From Nageia nagi (lineage: Eukaryota; Pinophyta), in NCBI GenBank assembly GCA_050084985.1, contig JBITNC010000001.1, forward strand, positions 10,602,001 to 10,666,000: DNA of 64,000 nucleotides. The letters run 5' to 3'. The position numbers were made by a program, and so were the translations under genes. This document shows, piece after piece, positions 10,918 to 22,900 of this stretch (its first letter is position 1; each line of letters opens with the position of its first letter). The notes beneath the pieces were generated by a model. That model had not been told where the DNA came from. It saw only the letters and a list, made by a program, of their open reading frames with translations, and did not search any database.

Positions 10918-13824
10918 TTACTCACTGATAATGGCTTTGAGTTGAGCCTTGGTGTATATGAAGTTGGTGGATTTGACTTTTATGTAGAATAGATAATCAT
11001 ATAGTTGGAACTTGTCTATGCAAAAATCTAGCACGATCGGATGATGGGAAGCCCTTCTCCATAGATCAAACATTGTAGGGTATCCATTCTTCCATTTGAT
11101 GATCAATTGGTCTAATCTTTCCGTCTAAGAATGTGAATCCTCCTCCTCAATATAAAATTTTTTCATATTTGAGTGGAGTGCTTTGATAGCATCAATAAGA
11201 TCCTTGGTCCATTCTTGTTTCAAGGCGATGATTCCAGTATTTAACTCAACTTGCTTTTTGATATCTTCAATTGTCAAATTAGCAGCCTTGACTTCTTTGG
11301 CAATCATTTCTTGACTAGCCACCGTTTTCTTTATTTCTCGGATATCTAGCTTTAACAAGGTATCAGATTCTCTCAGTGCCCTTGCATTTGTGATGATGCT
11401 ATGCTCCATTCCCAATGGGCCAACAATCTCTGCAGGGGCTTCTTCTGTCTCGATTGTGAGAGCAAACTTCTCGGTACCAACCGTTTTCTTTTTGGAGTAG
11501 AGCTTGCCCTTGTAGGTGACTTTACCTATAGTGGTGGTGAGAGTATCAATTTGCTGAAGTTCCTCATTTTCATCTTCGGAATCTTCTCCTTCGCAGGGAT
11601 GATTAGAACTCAAGTTAGCCATCACTGTAACCATGTCGAAGCAATGTTCCATGGGTTGTTTTCTAAAAGGAACCATCTCTTTGTCTTCGATGATTTCAAT
11701 GTCATGCTCTACTAGTCTTCTTTTTCTTCTTTGGTCTTCATTTTCTCCTATGTCTTCCTGATTTCCATCATCTCCCCTTGAAGATGATGCCATTGTCTTG
11801 GGTCTTGATGTACCCTTCTATGTTGATGTCTTCGTAGCCCTCCGAGATGGTGGCATTTGTGACACCTGTTTCTAAGAAGCGGATTTTGGGCTAGCTGCTT
11901 CTGGTGCATGTTGTACAATCATATCAATAGGGTGATTGTCTTTATCAAGGATCTCTACTGAGTGATCAGTGTCGACCCTATCAAAGGTAATATCTCGGTT
12001 TACTTCCATGTCGATGTCGATGATTGCACTAAGATCCATCTCTTCATTGATCTCTGATGAGCTACTCGGTCCATACTTGTTGGAACTGGATGATGGTGTA
12101 CTGGGGTTCGGATTTAGGCGCATGCCACTTCGATTCAACCTTGCGGGATATCTATCTTCTTTTGCAAGTGTTTGAATGGTTGAGAGATCAAGCTTGCTCT
12201 TTTGAGGTCCATGATTCCATTCTTCGTACCTGTGATAATTATTTCGATGGTTTGTCCGAGGGTGCTATTGGTAGCATATTGCCCGTTCTATCCTTGAGCC
12301 AAGGTTAGTAAAGGTGATATTATGGGGATAATATACCCATGGCTCGTGGGTATTGTGACCTGTGCCTTGGCTTTCAACCTGGCAGCTTCTTCGGCTTCTT
12401 GTTTTTTTGCTCTTTTTTAGCTCTTTGTGAATCCGTTGAACCTGTAAGGTGTCCTGAATGCTTCTGTACCTCTCAATATAACCAAGGGATTGGTGTGGAT
12501 ATGATGAGCTCCATGTTCTTTGAAAAAATGCATCAATCACTCCATCAAGATCATAATGATCCGCAGCTACCTCAATTGGGAATTCATACAATGCCATCTC
12601 TTGTTTGATCATATCAATCTGACTCTAGGTACTCATAATTCCTAATGATGACAGGTAATTGGTAGGTGGTTGCAACCTTCTTTACCCATACCTTATCATG
12701 CATGTTAAGCAAGTGTTTGGAAAATTCCATGAGGATGAGACGATTGCTTGCATAACGGGGTAGCTTGTAAGGGGCTTCTTTGGAGCCATAGACTCTGAGG
12801 TATGTGAACTCTATGTCCTCTGCAAAGAAGTCCGCATGTCCCTTGATAGTGGCAACAACTTCATTAGATATTTTGAGCATGTTACTTTTGCCCATGATCT
12901 CTTCATAGATATTGCCTTCGAAACCGGCAGTCATCATCATCTAGTTGTCGTCGTTCCATTTATTGTGAGCATGAACTATGGGTAATTTTCCCACATTGGG
13001 TGTGTGGGGTCATACAAATATTTGGTATTGGCAATAGAGGTTACCTTCTCCCTACAGTGAAGGAGTAGGTAAACCAGGTAGGAGTTCATGTAGAATTTCT
13101 TGCTTCTCTGAATGTTTTTTAGTTATTGAGCCAAGGAATCACTAATCACTCTGCTCCACCTTATGCCTTTACTGCCACCGATCAAATCTATAAACCCAGT
13201 GAATTCTGGCTAGAATTTGGTGTCATCATTCTGTTCGGTCACTCTGGAAAGCATTGATATAAGTCTGGAGACTACTGGATAGAATTCTCCTCTGTTAGGC
13301 AATGCTAAGGCTTTCCCTATGAGATGCTTGTAGTCATCGGCCAACCAATCTTTGATCAAATCAGATGGAGGTTTCAGACTTTTGTAGAACCTTAGAGAGT
13401 CTTGCACGCTATATGATATGCCTTTGCTTTTCCAAGCAAATGCCTTTTCTATTCCTTTCTCAAAGAAGACCATGATTACTTCGTTGTTTCTGTGAAGGAG
13501 TCTCCGCCTTTGGGTGTCACAATGCTTTCCTAGCTTGTAGCACAGCTCAGGGAAGGGGGTGGCAAATGGCACCGTAGACGCTGCTAATAGCAAGGAAATT
13601 TTTAGTGGGTCCTTTACTAGTGTAGCTGGATCCATCGTTTGTATTTTCATCAAAGTTTTGATGGGGTCCAAGGAGTTACAGTCTGTGTCCCCAATTTCAC
13701 TCAATTGATCAATGATCCTTGTAGCAAGCATCACAGGCTCTGTTGTATGTTCAAGTGTGATGGGGCTATCCATTGCGAGCCTTCTCTGCTTCCTGTCCTT
13801 GATATTCTGAGCGACTAATGCCAT
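10918..13824 (-). pseudogene. ORF-X of element B, unknown function
   Basis: Broken - strand frame in pieces: 13824-13210 (204 codons), 12940-12614, 12612-12265, 12138-11872, 11793-11125 (222 codons) and 11106-10918. The N-terminal block has PFATPFPELCYKLGK, then VIMVFFEKGIEKAFAWK and SDLIKDWLADDYKHL. GIRWSRVISDSL matches AIRWSRVISDAL in element C, and KFYMNSYLVYLLLHC matches A. The middle block PRYASNRLILMEFSKHLL matches A and C. The C-terminal part starts with an acidic, Arg/Lys-rich region (QRRKRRLVEHD), then GPLGMEHSIITNARAL (compare GPIGVVGRKHAIISN in A) and a predicted coiled coil. No known domain is recognised. One C-terminal open segment alone exceeds 200 codons, so this copy is less decayed than C. 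Confidence 0.7.
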
Positions 13825-14280
13825 CCCATCCTTGTCTTAGAGAATAACACAGAGTTAGAAGAGTCCTAAGAAGCTTGTGGCACTTTCTGGGCAAGCAAAA
13901 AGAGGTTTTGAAAAATTTGGATTTTTGGGTTTTTACTCTAAGTGTACACCATCGAAAATGCCAAAATTTGCAAGGTTCAAGGCTTTTGGGTGAGTTTGGG
14001 ATAACACAAAGGTAACTAGTTCAAGGGAAAATGCCTTGGGAAAAACTTGGGACTTTTGAAGAATTTTCAAATTTTGGCTCAAAAAGTTGACTTTTCCAAC
14101 AGGAAAAAAGGGTGAAATTTGGCAAACTTGCCAAATGGTGTCGGAATGAGTGGGGAAGGTGTTTTAAACTTTGAAACAGCCAAAACGGACTTGAAAAACA
14201 CTTTTTGGAGTTTTTGAAAAATTTTCTAGATTTTTTTGAAATTTTTTGAAGAAATGAGGATTTTGGCACTTAGATCTTGG

Positions 14281-14283
<3 letters not shown>

Positions 14284-14336
<53 letters not shown>
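14284..14336. repeat. (TA)n microsatellite
   Basis: About 26 uninterrupted TA dinucleotides in the leader of element B. The open frame across it encodes only alternating Tyr-Ile and is not a gene. Confidence 0.95.
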
Positions 14337-14341
<5 letters not shown>

Positions 14342-14690
14342 TTTTTTACTGAAAATAAAAGTTGATCACAAGAATAAAGGGTATCCAAAAAAGTGATCAA
14401 ACTTGAAATCTGGAAAAATAGTTTTTCAAGTGTTTGAGAGTTTGGAAAATGGGGTTTTGGTATGAAAATCCTTAAAAAACTTAAAAAATAGAGTTCATGT
14501 GGGATGGAGGATGTTTGGATCTTGAATTTCAATGGAGTTTGGATGAATGGTAAAGATGCTAAGTGTTCAAATTATGCTCCAAGGGTGAAAATGGGCTTTC
14601 TTCCTCACTTCAACTCTCCAATTCTCAAAATTTTTGGCAGCATAAGGGTGCAAAATGGGAGTATTGAGTGAAATGGAGGGGGTATGGGTG

Positions 14691-14699
14691 TATTTATAG
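14691..14699 (-). promoter_or_regulatory. TATA box upstream of ORF-X in B
   Basis: On the - strand this reads CTATAAATA, about 870 bases upstream of the ORF-X start at 13824. Position and sequence fit a core promoter for element B. There is no transcript evidence. Confidence 0.4.
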
Positions 14700-15119
14700 A
14701 CTTAGAGGGTCAAAAGGTGCCACATGTCAACACCATATCAACCCTAAGTGCAAATTTTGCATTTTGGACTCTTCCTCCTCATGCCCAACGTTGGAAAAGT
14801 GGAGTAAAATGGGGCAATAAGGCAAAACTTGTGCCTAAATTTGGAAGGAGCAAGTTTGGTCCAATGTGGGGGCTCTTGGAAGCAAAGATGATGGGTCTAG
14901 GGTGCTCTCCAACCTCCACACTTCAGATTTGGATTTCAAATTTTGAGAATTTTTGAGAAAATATCCAATTTTTTTGAGTTTTTGAGCCCTTGAATCCTTC
15001 TTGAAGGCAAAAAGGTGGTTTTTGGGAGTTTTTATGGACCAAATTGCACAAGTGAGAGACCAAAGTGGTGTAGAATCACACAACCTATCACATGGAAGCA
15101 TTAAATGTCACCTTTGAGC

Positions 15120-16400
15120 AATTTTGGGCGTCAAGGAGGCTAGGCGCAGGTTTTGGGCATGTTTGGAACTTTGGTAAAAATGGCCCAAAACTTTCATAAC
15201 TCCCCCTAACTTTTTGGAAGGCAAATCTTGAGTTTTTTGAAATCTTGCAAGAGGCAATGTTGATCATCTTTGGATTTGCCACCCTACCTTTCTCTCCAAT
15301 TATGATTTTGATCATTTTGAAAAATTTGGAAATTTTTTCCATCTCTCCCATTGGCTGATCCATTTTTTGTGATTTTGAGGGAGTAGATCCACATTTTTTC
15401 AAAAACTTAAAACATGAAACTTGTGCAAAATTGGATTTCCCATGCTCCTAGGATCAAATTTTTTTATTTTTGAGCATTTTTAGGCACTCCCAAGCTTGGC
15501 GCAGGTTTTAAGACTTTTGGGCAAGTTTGCAATTTTGGGAAAATGAGGGAAAACTCCTAAAATTGTTGCCTAGCTTTGTGAGGGGCAAAAATTGATTTTT
15601 TTTGCAAAATTGCAAGAGGCAACCGTACCTCTTTATCCTTTTTTTTATTTGGCCAACTTTGAAAAAATGTGAAAAGTTTGGAGCTCTCTCATTGGCTGAT
15701 CGTTTTTTGATGATTTTGAGGAGGTAGAACTCATGTTTTTGGAAAACTCAAATCATCAATCTTGTGTGAAATCCCATCCTCCACCTCAAGAAGATCAGAA
15801 ATTTCATTTTTTTTGCAATTTTGGGGTGCAAGAAGGGTAGGCGCAGGTTTTAAGAGAAATAGGTCATTTTTGAAGTTTGAGAAAAAGAGAGAAAACCAGC
15901 ACCTAACTTTTTGAGGGGATTTTTTTGTGTTTTACGAAAATTTCAAAAGGTAAGATGCCTAGAATTGGATTTGGCACCCTACCTCTTTCTTGGATTTTCG
16001 TTTTGACTTTTTTGAAATTTTGGAAAATTTGAAGCATTCCTATTAGCTGCCCTTTTTGCTCATTTTCCACTTCTGAGGCAGCGAAACTTGTCGAAATTGC
16101 GAACTTGAAAGACCAATTTGATGTAGAATCGCAATCTCCATGCCCCCAAGCTCAAAAATTCCACTTTCAGATCAATTTGGGCCTCCCAAAATGTAGGCAC
16201 AAGTTTTCAAGATAATAGGCCATTTTCGAGATTTGGTGAAGTGAGGGAAAACTTGCAAAACTCCCCCCTAGATTTTTGGGGGTCAAAACTCGAATTTTTT
16301 CAACATTTCAAGAGTAGAGTGGCCTTAATTTGTCATTTGGCACTAGACCTCTCTCTCGGATTTTCATTTCGAGCATTTTGAAAAAACTCATTTTTCGAGC
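15120..16400. repeat. diverged ~350-bp tandem repeat, about four units
   Basis: Units are marked by GCGCAGGTTTT at 15144, 15499 and 15841 and GCACAAGTTTT at 16197, a spacing of 342-356 bases. Each unit then has an AAAACT.C word, a GAGG.AAA-rich part, and in the first two a CATTGGCTGATC word. Further right (16400-17000) shorter units of about 134 bp share TTGTGCAAAAATGCACATTTTT-like words, for example at 16708 and 16842. The whole block is the leader of element B, and open frames crossing it are spurious. Confidence 0.75.
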
Positions 16401-17264
16401 TCAAAAAGTTGGCTTTTCAAGTGCCAAAACATTCATTTTTTTATTTTACCCCCCAAAGGGTGCTCAAACTTGCTTTCCTGATCTATTTCGGGCTATACTG
16501 TACATTCCTGGTCTTTCCCATCTTTTGTGGGCCCCAACTATGCATTTCCGGCATTTTCAGACATTTCCAAGCCCAAACGGTGAAAAAAATGATCTTTCCC
16601 AACATTTTTGGACTCAAGATGTGCAAAAAACGATCATTTTGGGCATTTCTGTGCACTTTGAGTTCAACTTTGTATTTTTGGTCATTTCCGAGCATTCCGG
16701 GCCCAAATTGTGCAAAAATGCACATTTTTACCATATTGACCACTTCCAAGCTCAAAATTGTCCTATTGACCATTTTTTGGCTCTCTAGGCTCAAACTTTG
16801 ACAAAAACTCACCTTTTGGCCATAGTTGCCATTTTCAGGCTCAAATTGTGCAAAAATGCACATTTTTGTCATCTTGACTATATTGACTGCTCCTAGTCTT
16901 AAACCTGACAAAAACGATCATTTTGTCACCTTGGCATCTTTGTTGCTCAAACTTGCAAAAACGATGCCTTTTCCCCCTGATGGCCATTCGTTCAAAACTC
17001 CACTGCTTGGTCGCTGTCGTGACCCAAAACTCCATCTTGTGAGATGTCGCTTGAAATCGGGCCCTTACTTGGCCATTGGCTATGTTGAATTCTCTTCATG
17101 ACCTTGGGGCATGCTCATGCGCTGTTTGATCATCTGGCCACTCTGGGTCTCCATACTAGCCATAGGTCGATCATGCCCAGGCAATGTCGCCCATTGTCGT
17201 TGCAAAAAAAATGGGTCCCCAAAATGCTGCATCTTGGGATGTGTTGTGCGGGTACAACACATTG

Positions 17265-17895
17265 ATGATTATTCTAGGATGTCTTGGGTCTATTTATTAA
17301 AACATAAGTTTGAAGCTTTTTCTAAGCTTAAAGAGTTTCATATTAGTATTGAAAATGAAGCCCATACACGTATTGTTATTCTTTGTTCTGATAATGGGGG
17401 AATATACCTCAAATGACTTCAAATCTTACTTACATCAACATGGGATCAAATATCAAACCATTGTTTCTTATAACCCACAACAAAATAGTAGAACACTCTT
17501 GAATATGGCCTATGCAATGCTAGTTTTCACAAATGTGAAGTTATTATATTGGGTTGATGCAGTTCTTCAAAAATACGAAGTTGATATTTTGGGGTGATGC
17601 AGTTCTTTAAAAAATGTGAAGTTAATGTTTTGGGGTGATGCAGTTCAATGTGTTGTTTATTGAGAAATAGATGTCCTTCACATGCTCTTGCGGATAAGAC
17701 TCCATTTGCAATATGGTTTGGTTGTATTGTTCGATGCGTCATCTCATGATTTTTAGTTTCAGTTGTTATGCACTTATTCCTAAGGAACAATGGGGCAAGC
17801 TTGGAGCTTGGAGTCGAAAGTGTATATTCTTGAGCTATTCAGACGCTACCAAGGGATACAAGCTTAATGTTGAGGTAAACAAGGTAAACCACTAG
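17265..17895 (+). pseudogene. copia integrase, continuation after element B
   Basis: Resumes with DYSRMSWVYLLKHK, then LCSDNGG (second catalytic Asp) and NDFKSYLHQHGIKYQT. It goes on to a C-terminal part with ADKTPFAIWFG, YALIPKEQWGKLGA and SYSDATKGYKLN. The usual catalytic Glu region is disturbed: NPQQN is followed by a deletion of the family's GVAERMN-type residues. A local triplication (17527-17650) interrupts the domain. The coding match ends at about 17886; no RT follows. Confidence 0.8.
17527..17650. repeat. three tandem copies of a ~53-bp integrase segment
   Basis: The segment with GTGAAGTT(A/G)AT...TGGGGTGATGCAGTTC occurs three times in a row, with a few differences. The copies encode the same integrase piece (NVKLLYWVDAVLQ and variants). 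A local slippage or duplication event in the dead element. Confidence 0.8.
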
Positions 17896-17896
17896 G

Positions 17897-18480
17897 TGGG
17901 TTTCGTCCACAAGGGTAGGAAGAGAGTCGACGCCCTACATCTAAAATAAATAAAGAGAAGTAATAATCAAGCATGCCTAATGAGTCCAAATCTCCTTTTA
18001 TAGCCTTCGGGTGTCCTTCCTATCTCGTGCCAGCCTTGGGATGATCAAATCAAGTCGTAGGGTTTAGATTCACCCAAGGGGTGAGATGTCACATCTTGGA
18101 GTGTCTCCGGGCCCATGTAGTCACATCTAGCGGTGCCAAATAGCTCTTCTAGGTGTCACGCCTCCCTCTTGGTGTCTTCTATGCATCGAGATCAATGTCA
18201 CCTCCTTGGAATCATCATGCTCTACCTCTACTGATGCGTCCAACCTAGAAGGGAGCAAAATTACATCGAGAGGCTTCTAAGTGCCTTGGGATACCAAATT
18301 ACAACTCATCAAAGCCCAAATATGCAATGCCTCATTATAGGAGGCTAATATTACATTTACAAATATAATTTTGCCATGGTATTACAAATTACAATATTTA
18401 TTTGACATCCATAAGTGGCCTACATAATTACCAATATTGAGCTAATTAAAATAACAAATAATGACTCTTAGAGTCCAACA
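17897..18480 (-). repeat. candidate solo LTR
   Basis: Begins TGGGTTTCGT and ends GAGTCCAACA; on the - strand TGTTGGACTC...AACCCA, and it contains a TATA box GGCTATAAAAGG near 18000 on that strand. It follows directly where the copia match ends. I could not see a matching target duplication, so the boundaries are uncertain. Confidence 0.4.
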
Positions 18481-18619
18481 TCCCATGTTGGAGAGCCTTC
18501 AAGTGGAACTTTACAAAGAAAAGGATCTTAATATTGTCCAGCTTATCACAAATTTCCCAAATTTACTCAAAAACTACTAAAATACCCCTAAATAGCTAAA
18601 TGAGCACAATGAGGGTGAA

Positions 18620-19100
18620 CTTCCCATTCCTTGTGCTGGAGTGAGTGAGACGCCAAAATTTGGGAATATTGCAGTTTCTCATCAATTTCTGGCCATTTCT
18701 TTTTCAATTGATAGTAAATATTAGTAACTCCAGTAATATTTTGTTAGTTAATATTAGTAACTGTCAGTTAATACTTGCAATTCTAGCACTAGTTGCACAT
18801 TTTTATCACTAAAATATTAGTAACTCCCTTAATTTGTAAAATATTGCTAACGATTTCTTAAAATACAGTACATATTAAAAGCCAGTACGTCCCATACCTT
18901 GTGACGGAGTGAGACATTAAAATTTGGGAATATTACAGTTTTTCATCAATTTCTGGCCATTTCGTCATCAATTGTAATATTAGTAACTGTCAGTTAATAC
19001 TTACGATTCTAGCACTAGTTGCACATTTTTATCACTAAAATATTAATAACTCCCTTTATTTGTATAATATTGTTAATGATTTCTTGAAAGCCATTACATC
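18620..19100. repeat. tandem duplication, period about 267 bp
   Basis: CCATTCCTTGTG...GAGTGAGAC, TTTGGGAATATTGCAGTTT and ATCAATTTCTGGCCATTTC at 18620-18886 recur at 18887-19100 as CCATACCTTGTG...GAGTGAGAC, TTTGGGAATATTACAGTTT and ATCAATTTCTGGCCATTTC. Noncoding, between the dead copia element and the first visible MORC exon. Confidence 0.8.
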
Positions 19101-19847
19101 TATTTCAATTATAAGGATCCGTGTTCAACACTCAGCCACAAATTATTACAATGCCTCGGGGGATTTTTACAATATTACTTTTGATATCTTAAAAGCAGTA
19201 CATCTATTAAAATTACTTCTGATTTAATGTTTTATAGAACATTGAAATATTTAAAATTAATTTGATGTTTTATAAATAGGTTATATTTATATGATGTTTT
19301 ATATAACATTTCTTTTCTTTGATGTTGTATAATTATATATTTTAATGTTACTGCCATGTAATTGATGTTTTTGTATAGTTTATAGTTTCTGTTCATGAAA
19401 TTGAGATTTCTTTTTATGTTCATATGTAAAGATATTTAAATTTTATATATATATATATATTTCATAACCTATATTATTGTCGTTTTTCATCACATTGCCC
19501 GTTGAGGTCATGTTTCTCGTTTTTGGTAACTATGCAACAGAGTAAAATTGCCTACAGAGTATAAAAATGAAAATAACTAAAAAAAATAAATGAAGAAAAG
19601 GATGAAAGTGAAGAAAAGGATGAACATACAGTAGTTGCAGTAGCAAACTACCTACAAAATATTTCTAAAGCATCGCCTTAGTAACTGGAAGACTTAATTT
19701 ATGTACCCACGAAAGTATATGGTGTACTTGGCTATGCATTTTTATCCATAACATCTTGGTGGCTATATGTAAGTTGAAGAGATTTATCTGATCCTTAAGT
19801 TATTTGTAAGTTTATGTTTCTCTTTTCCATCAATCTGAATTTGACAG
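19101..19847 (+). other. intron sequence before first visible MORC exon
   Basis: AT-rich, with a short (TA)n at 19444-19460, and ending in a pyrimidine-rich tract and acceptor TTGACAG at 19841-19847. No upstream MORC exon was recognised here. Confidence 0.6.
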
Positions 19848-19946
19848 TTTGAAGATATTGGACCACACGGCACCAAGATTATTGTTTATAACTTATGGCT
19901 TAATGATGATGGTCAAATGGAGCTTGATTTCGATACAGACAAAAAG
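19848..19946 (+). CDS. MORC: MORC exon 1 of the window (33 codons)
   Basis: Starts in frame with FEDIGPHGTKIIVYNLW after TTGACAG and ends before GTAAAC. This strand-loop segment joins the ATPase to the S5 domain and is among the most conserved parts of plant MORC proteins. Confidence 0.92.
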
Positions 19947-22900
19947 GTAAACTGATATATGTTTTTATCTACAGCGGAGGTTGTTATTCCGAATCTCGTT
20001 AGTAATTGGAGATTAATTAAAGATGATCATATTTGTAGGCAAAATAAATTAGGGTAATTTTGTAATGCCCAATTTGAATGGGAGAACAGTTTTTTTTTTC
20101 AAAATATGCAGGATATTCAGTTGAGGGGAGCACCTGATGATAAACAATTTAATCAACAACATATTTCGAATCGTCTTCGTTATTCACTGCATGTAAGGGC
20201 ATTCATCATATTAAGGATTTCTTCTATTTTACTGGAACAAGTATAATACATTAGTCATACACGCCTTTGTTTCCAATATTCATAAATCTTATGCAAGAGT
20301 AGTAAGCCAATGATGTTGCTTCCTGCAAGATTTTAAGTCGAGCATTATTTCAAAATTCAATGTGCAGACATATTCTTCTATATTATATCTTCATATGCCA
20401 GATAATTTCAAAATTATTCTGCGTGGTCGGGTGGTAGAACATCACAGCATTGGTCAAGATCTTAAATTTCCTGAATACATTTTGTATAAACCACAAGTTG
20501 GTGGTAACAAAGAGGTTTGATTGGAAACAATTTTGTTTTTCTATTCATGCGGATTTATTTTGTATTTATTGTAATATTCTTGTACTCTTGTAGTTCCTAT
20601 GGTAAAATCTTTCATGCTCGTTTTTATTATCTAGGTTTCTGTTATCACTACAATTGGGTTTACAAAGGAGGCTCCTCTTGTTAATGTGCATGGATTCAAT
20701 GTGTATCACAAGAATCGCCTTATAATGGTAAGTTGTCTATCATGGTCTATTTGAATTGTTTGAGATCCTAATGTCAATAAATATAGCTCCTTGTGGCATT
20801 ATTTGTGATCAAGTACTCATAAAATCATTACTATACATAAAAGTTACATTGGGTATATTTATCTTGTGTACAAATAGGCTGATAGCGGTTATTTTTTGCA
20901 TGTGATTTGAGAAGTCCTTATTGGTTTCTTACAGGGAAAAGACTATTCCAAGTGCTTTAATTTTTTATCACAGTAGATAGGAAAAGCGAGGTATGTGAAC
21001 CCATGATTGCCATCATCTCTGGGATTCCAATACAGCACCTCCCACTGTTACTCTATTGACTACTTCTTTCTCTCTTCATTTCCTGCTACATTTTTACCCT
21101 GCATTCTTTGTTTTTTCTTCTGTCTGGTTTTTAGTCTAGTGCCTCTGTTTTCTTGATCATGTTTCGTTAGTCTTTTTCTCTGTTGATCACTTTTCTTTCT
21201 CCCTTCCTGAAATACATCTTCCTTCTTGCTAACTATTGTCTCTCTCTCAGAAATATAGCCAAACTTGGATGCCCCCAATCCTCACCTACAATTAGCCATA
21301 CTCGTATGCCACCGATCCCCACTTATCATGTCCAGTGTTCTGCAACAAATTCCCTGCTCCCATCTTTATCTGTTCTGCATGTTTCCTTCATTTTAATTTA
21401 TCCTCTTCCATCTTTTATTTCTCCATTTTTCCTCCTGTCTTCATCCTCTTCCATCTTTTATTTCTCCATTTGGCCTCCTGTCTTCCATATTTCTGTTTCT
21501 TTGTTTTGTTTGCGAGACCAACATTAGGATTGCTCATCTTTCATTACCTGAGGTGCTTTCTGTGTATGACTTCAACTTTGATTCAATCTTCAAAAGTTCA
21601 AAGTCACGTGACATCTGGAAGCATGACTTTACAGATCTAATCTACCACAAAAACTTACAAAAAACATTAATCGTATTAAAATGATAAAATACATTTACGC
21701 AGATGCAGTCCTATTAAATGTAAGAGTACTTTGTAAATATGTGTATGAAAATTACTATTTAAGGAATTATTAAAACTTGGTGAGTCACTGAGTCTTAACA
21801 TTAGGATATAAAAGAGGGAAATCGGGTATTGTATATAGTTTCTCTTTATTAACATAAATTATTTTTCTAAATTAAACAGTTTTTGATTGTTTTTAACTAT
21901 CAAACTTGAACTGAAATTAACTACATGGAAACAGATTATGAAGTTGAAACCAGTAAGCTTTCATCTAACAATGATGTTTCCAAACTTATTCCATCCTCGA
22001 TGATGAGTCTTTTGAAAATGTACTTGAAACATTCACTCAACCAGTGATGAATGACTAGGATGATAACCATGCGATAAAAAACTTTTGAACTTATAGCTTC
22101 AAACTTATTCATCATAGCATTTTTTGAATGTTGTCAGATTGAACAATCAATTAATATTAGTCACGATTATAATAATTTAACTTTTTGAAATTTACAGTAT
22201 AACTTGATATCTTGAAATTTGATCTCAGTTGGATTATGTTGTGCCTGCACAACAACCCCCCCAAAAATTTTGCATTTTTGAGGACCCTCATTATATTGAA
22301 ACACTAAGGCATGAAATTTTTTCTAAGTAAAATTCATGAGTTTTAGGCCAGAAAAGATAAATGTGGTGAGTTTTGCGTTTTCAATTTCAAATGAGTCAAA
22401 AAATTGCCATTTTATCCTAGGCGCATGGTTTAGGAGACATGCTTTTGCATGTACCAAAAACATTGCGCCGACATTCACGTTGCATGTTTTCGGTCAAATC
22501 TTGCATTTCTGTGTTTAAATTGTATTTTTCATGCCCATTTTGTACTTGGTCATTTTGTGGAATTGCATCCCCCCATTGCATATCATTTCAAGGGTCATTC
22601 TGGTCATTTTCGAGAAAATCATCATGTTTTTCATTTGAGTGCATGCTTTTAGGGATATGCTTTTGCATGTACCAAAATCGATGCACCCAAGTGGATGAGT
22701 TACTTTCAACACTTAGCATATTTTTGAAGGAAATTGTCAAAATTGACCAAGCACACGGTTTAGGGGACATGCTTTTTGCATGTACCAAAATCGGTGCACC
22801 CCCTTCTCTTAAGCGTGAAAAATTGGCTAAGTGTCTGAATTTTGGATGTCCACTATAAGGGAGATAGGTGTGTTTGCATGCATTGGGCCTTCACTCACAT

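Larger units (their letters stand above)
9325..17259 (-). mobile_element. element B, same family as A and C
   Basis: A 7.9-kb insertion inside copia integrase with a perfect TSD, read on the - strand. 5' end at 17259: TGTTGTACCCGCACAACA, followed by GCATTTTGGGGACC about 30 bases in. 3' end at 9325: ...GCATCCCAACA, preceded by GGGAAAGAAAA. Layout: long leader with tandem repeats (13825-17259), one degenerate ORF (10918-13824), tail (9325-10917). There is no gag or pol and no recognisable LTR pair. A purine tract (AGAAAGGGGA on the - strand, about 10562-10571) lies about 1.24 kb from the 3' end. Confidence 0.85.
724..17895 (+). mobile_element. Ty1/copia element H, broken by three insertions
   Basis: A degenerate copia-type retrotransposon on the + strand. 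Visible in order: LTR end and PBS (959-970), leader, a split acidic ORF, gag C-terminus with zinc knuckle (8142-8520), protease (8650-8930), GAG-pre-integrase and integrase (9009-9324 and 17265-17895). The solo LTR 2050-2608, element A 2661-7747 and element B 9325-17259 are later insertions with target duplications CTTGA, TGGTT/TGGTC and CATTG. Removing them rejoins the reading frames. Reverse transcriptase, RNase H and the 3' LTR were not found after 17895, so the element is also truncated on the right. Confidence 0.75.

Noticed and set aside
14164-14532. Open frame of 122 codons across the (TA)n tract
   Set aside because: Its product is largely Tyr-Ile repeats from the microsatellite; spurious.
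16330-16911. Overlapping long frames on both strands in the B leader
   Set aside because: They cross diverged tandem repeats and match nothing; the frames are open in several phases because the repeats lack stop codons.
9325-17259. Element B as an ordinary LTR retrotransposon
   Set aside because: I looked for the 5' end sequence repeated near the 3' tail and for the 3' end repeated in the leader, and found neither.
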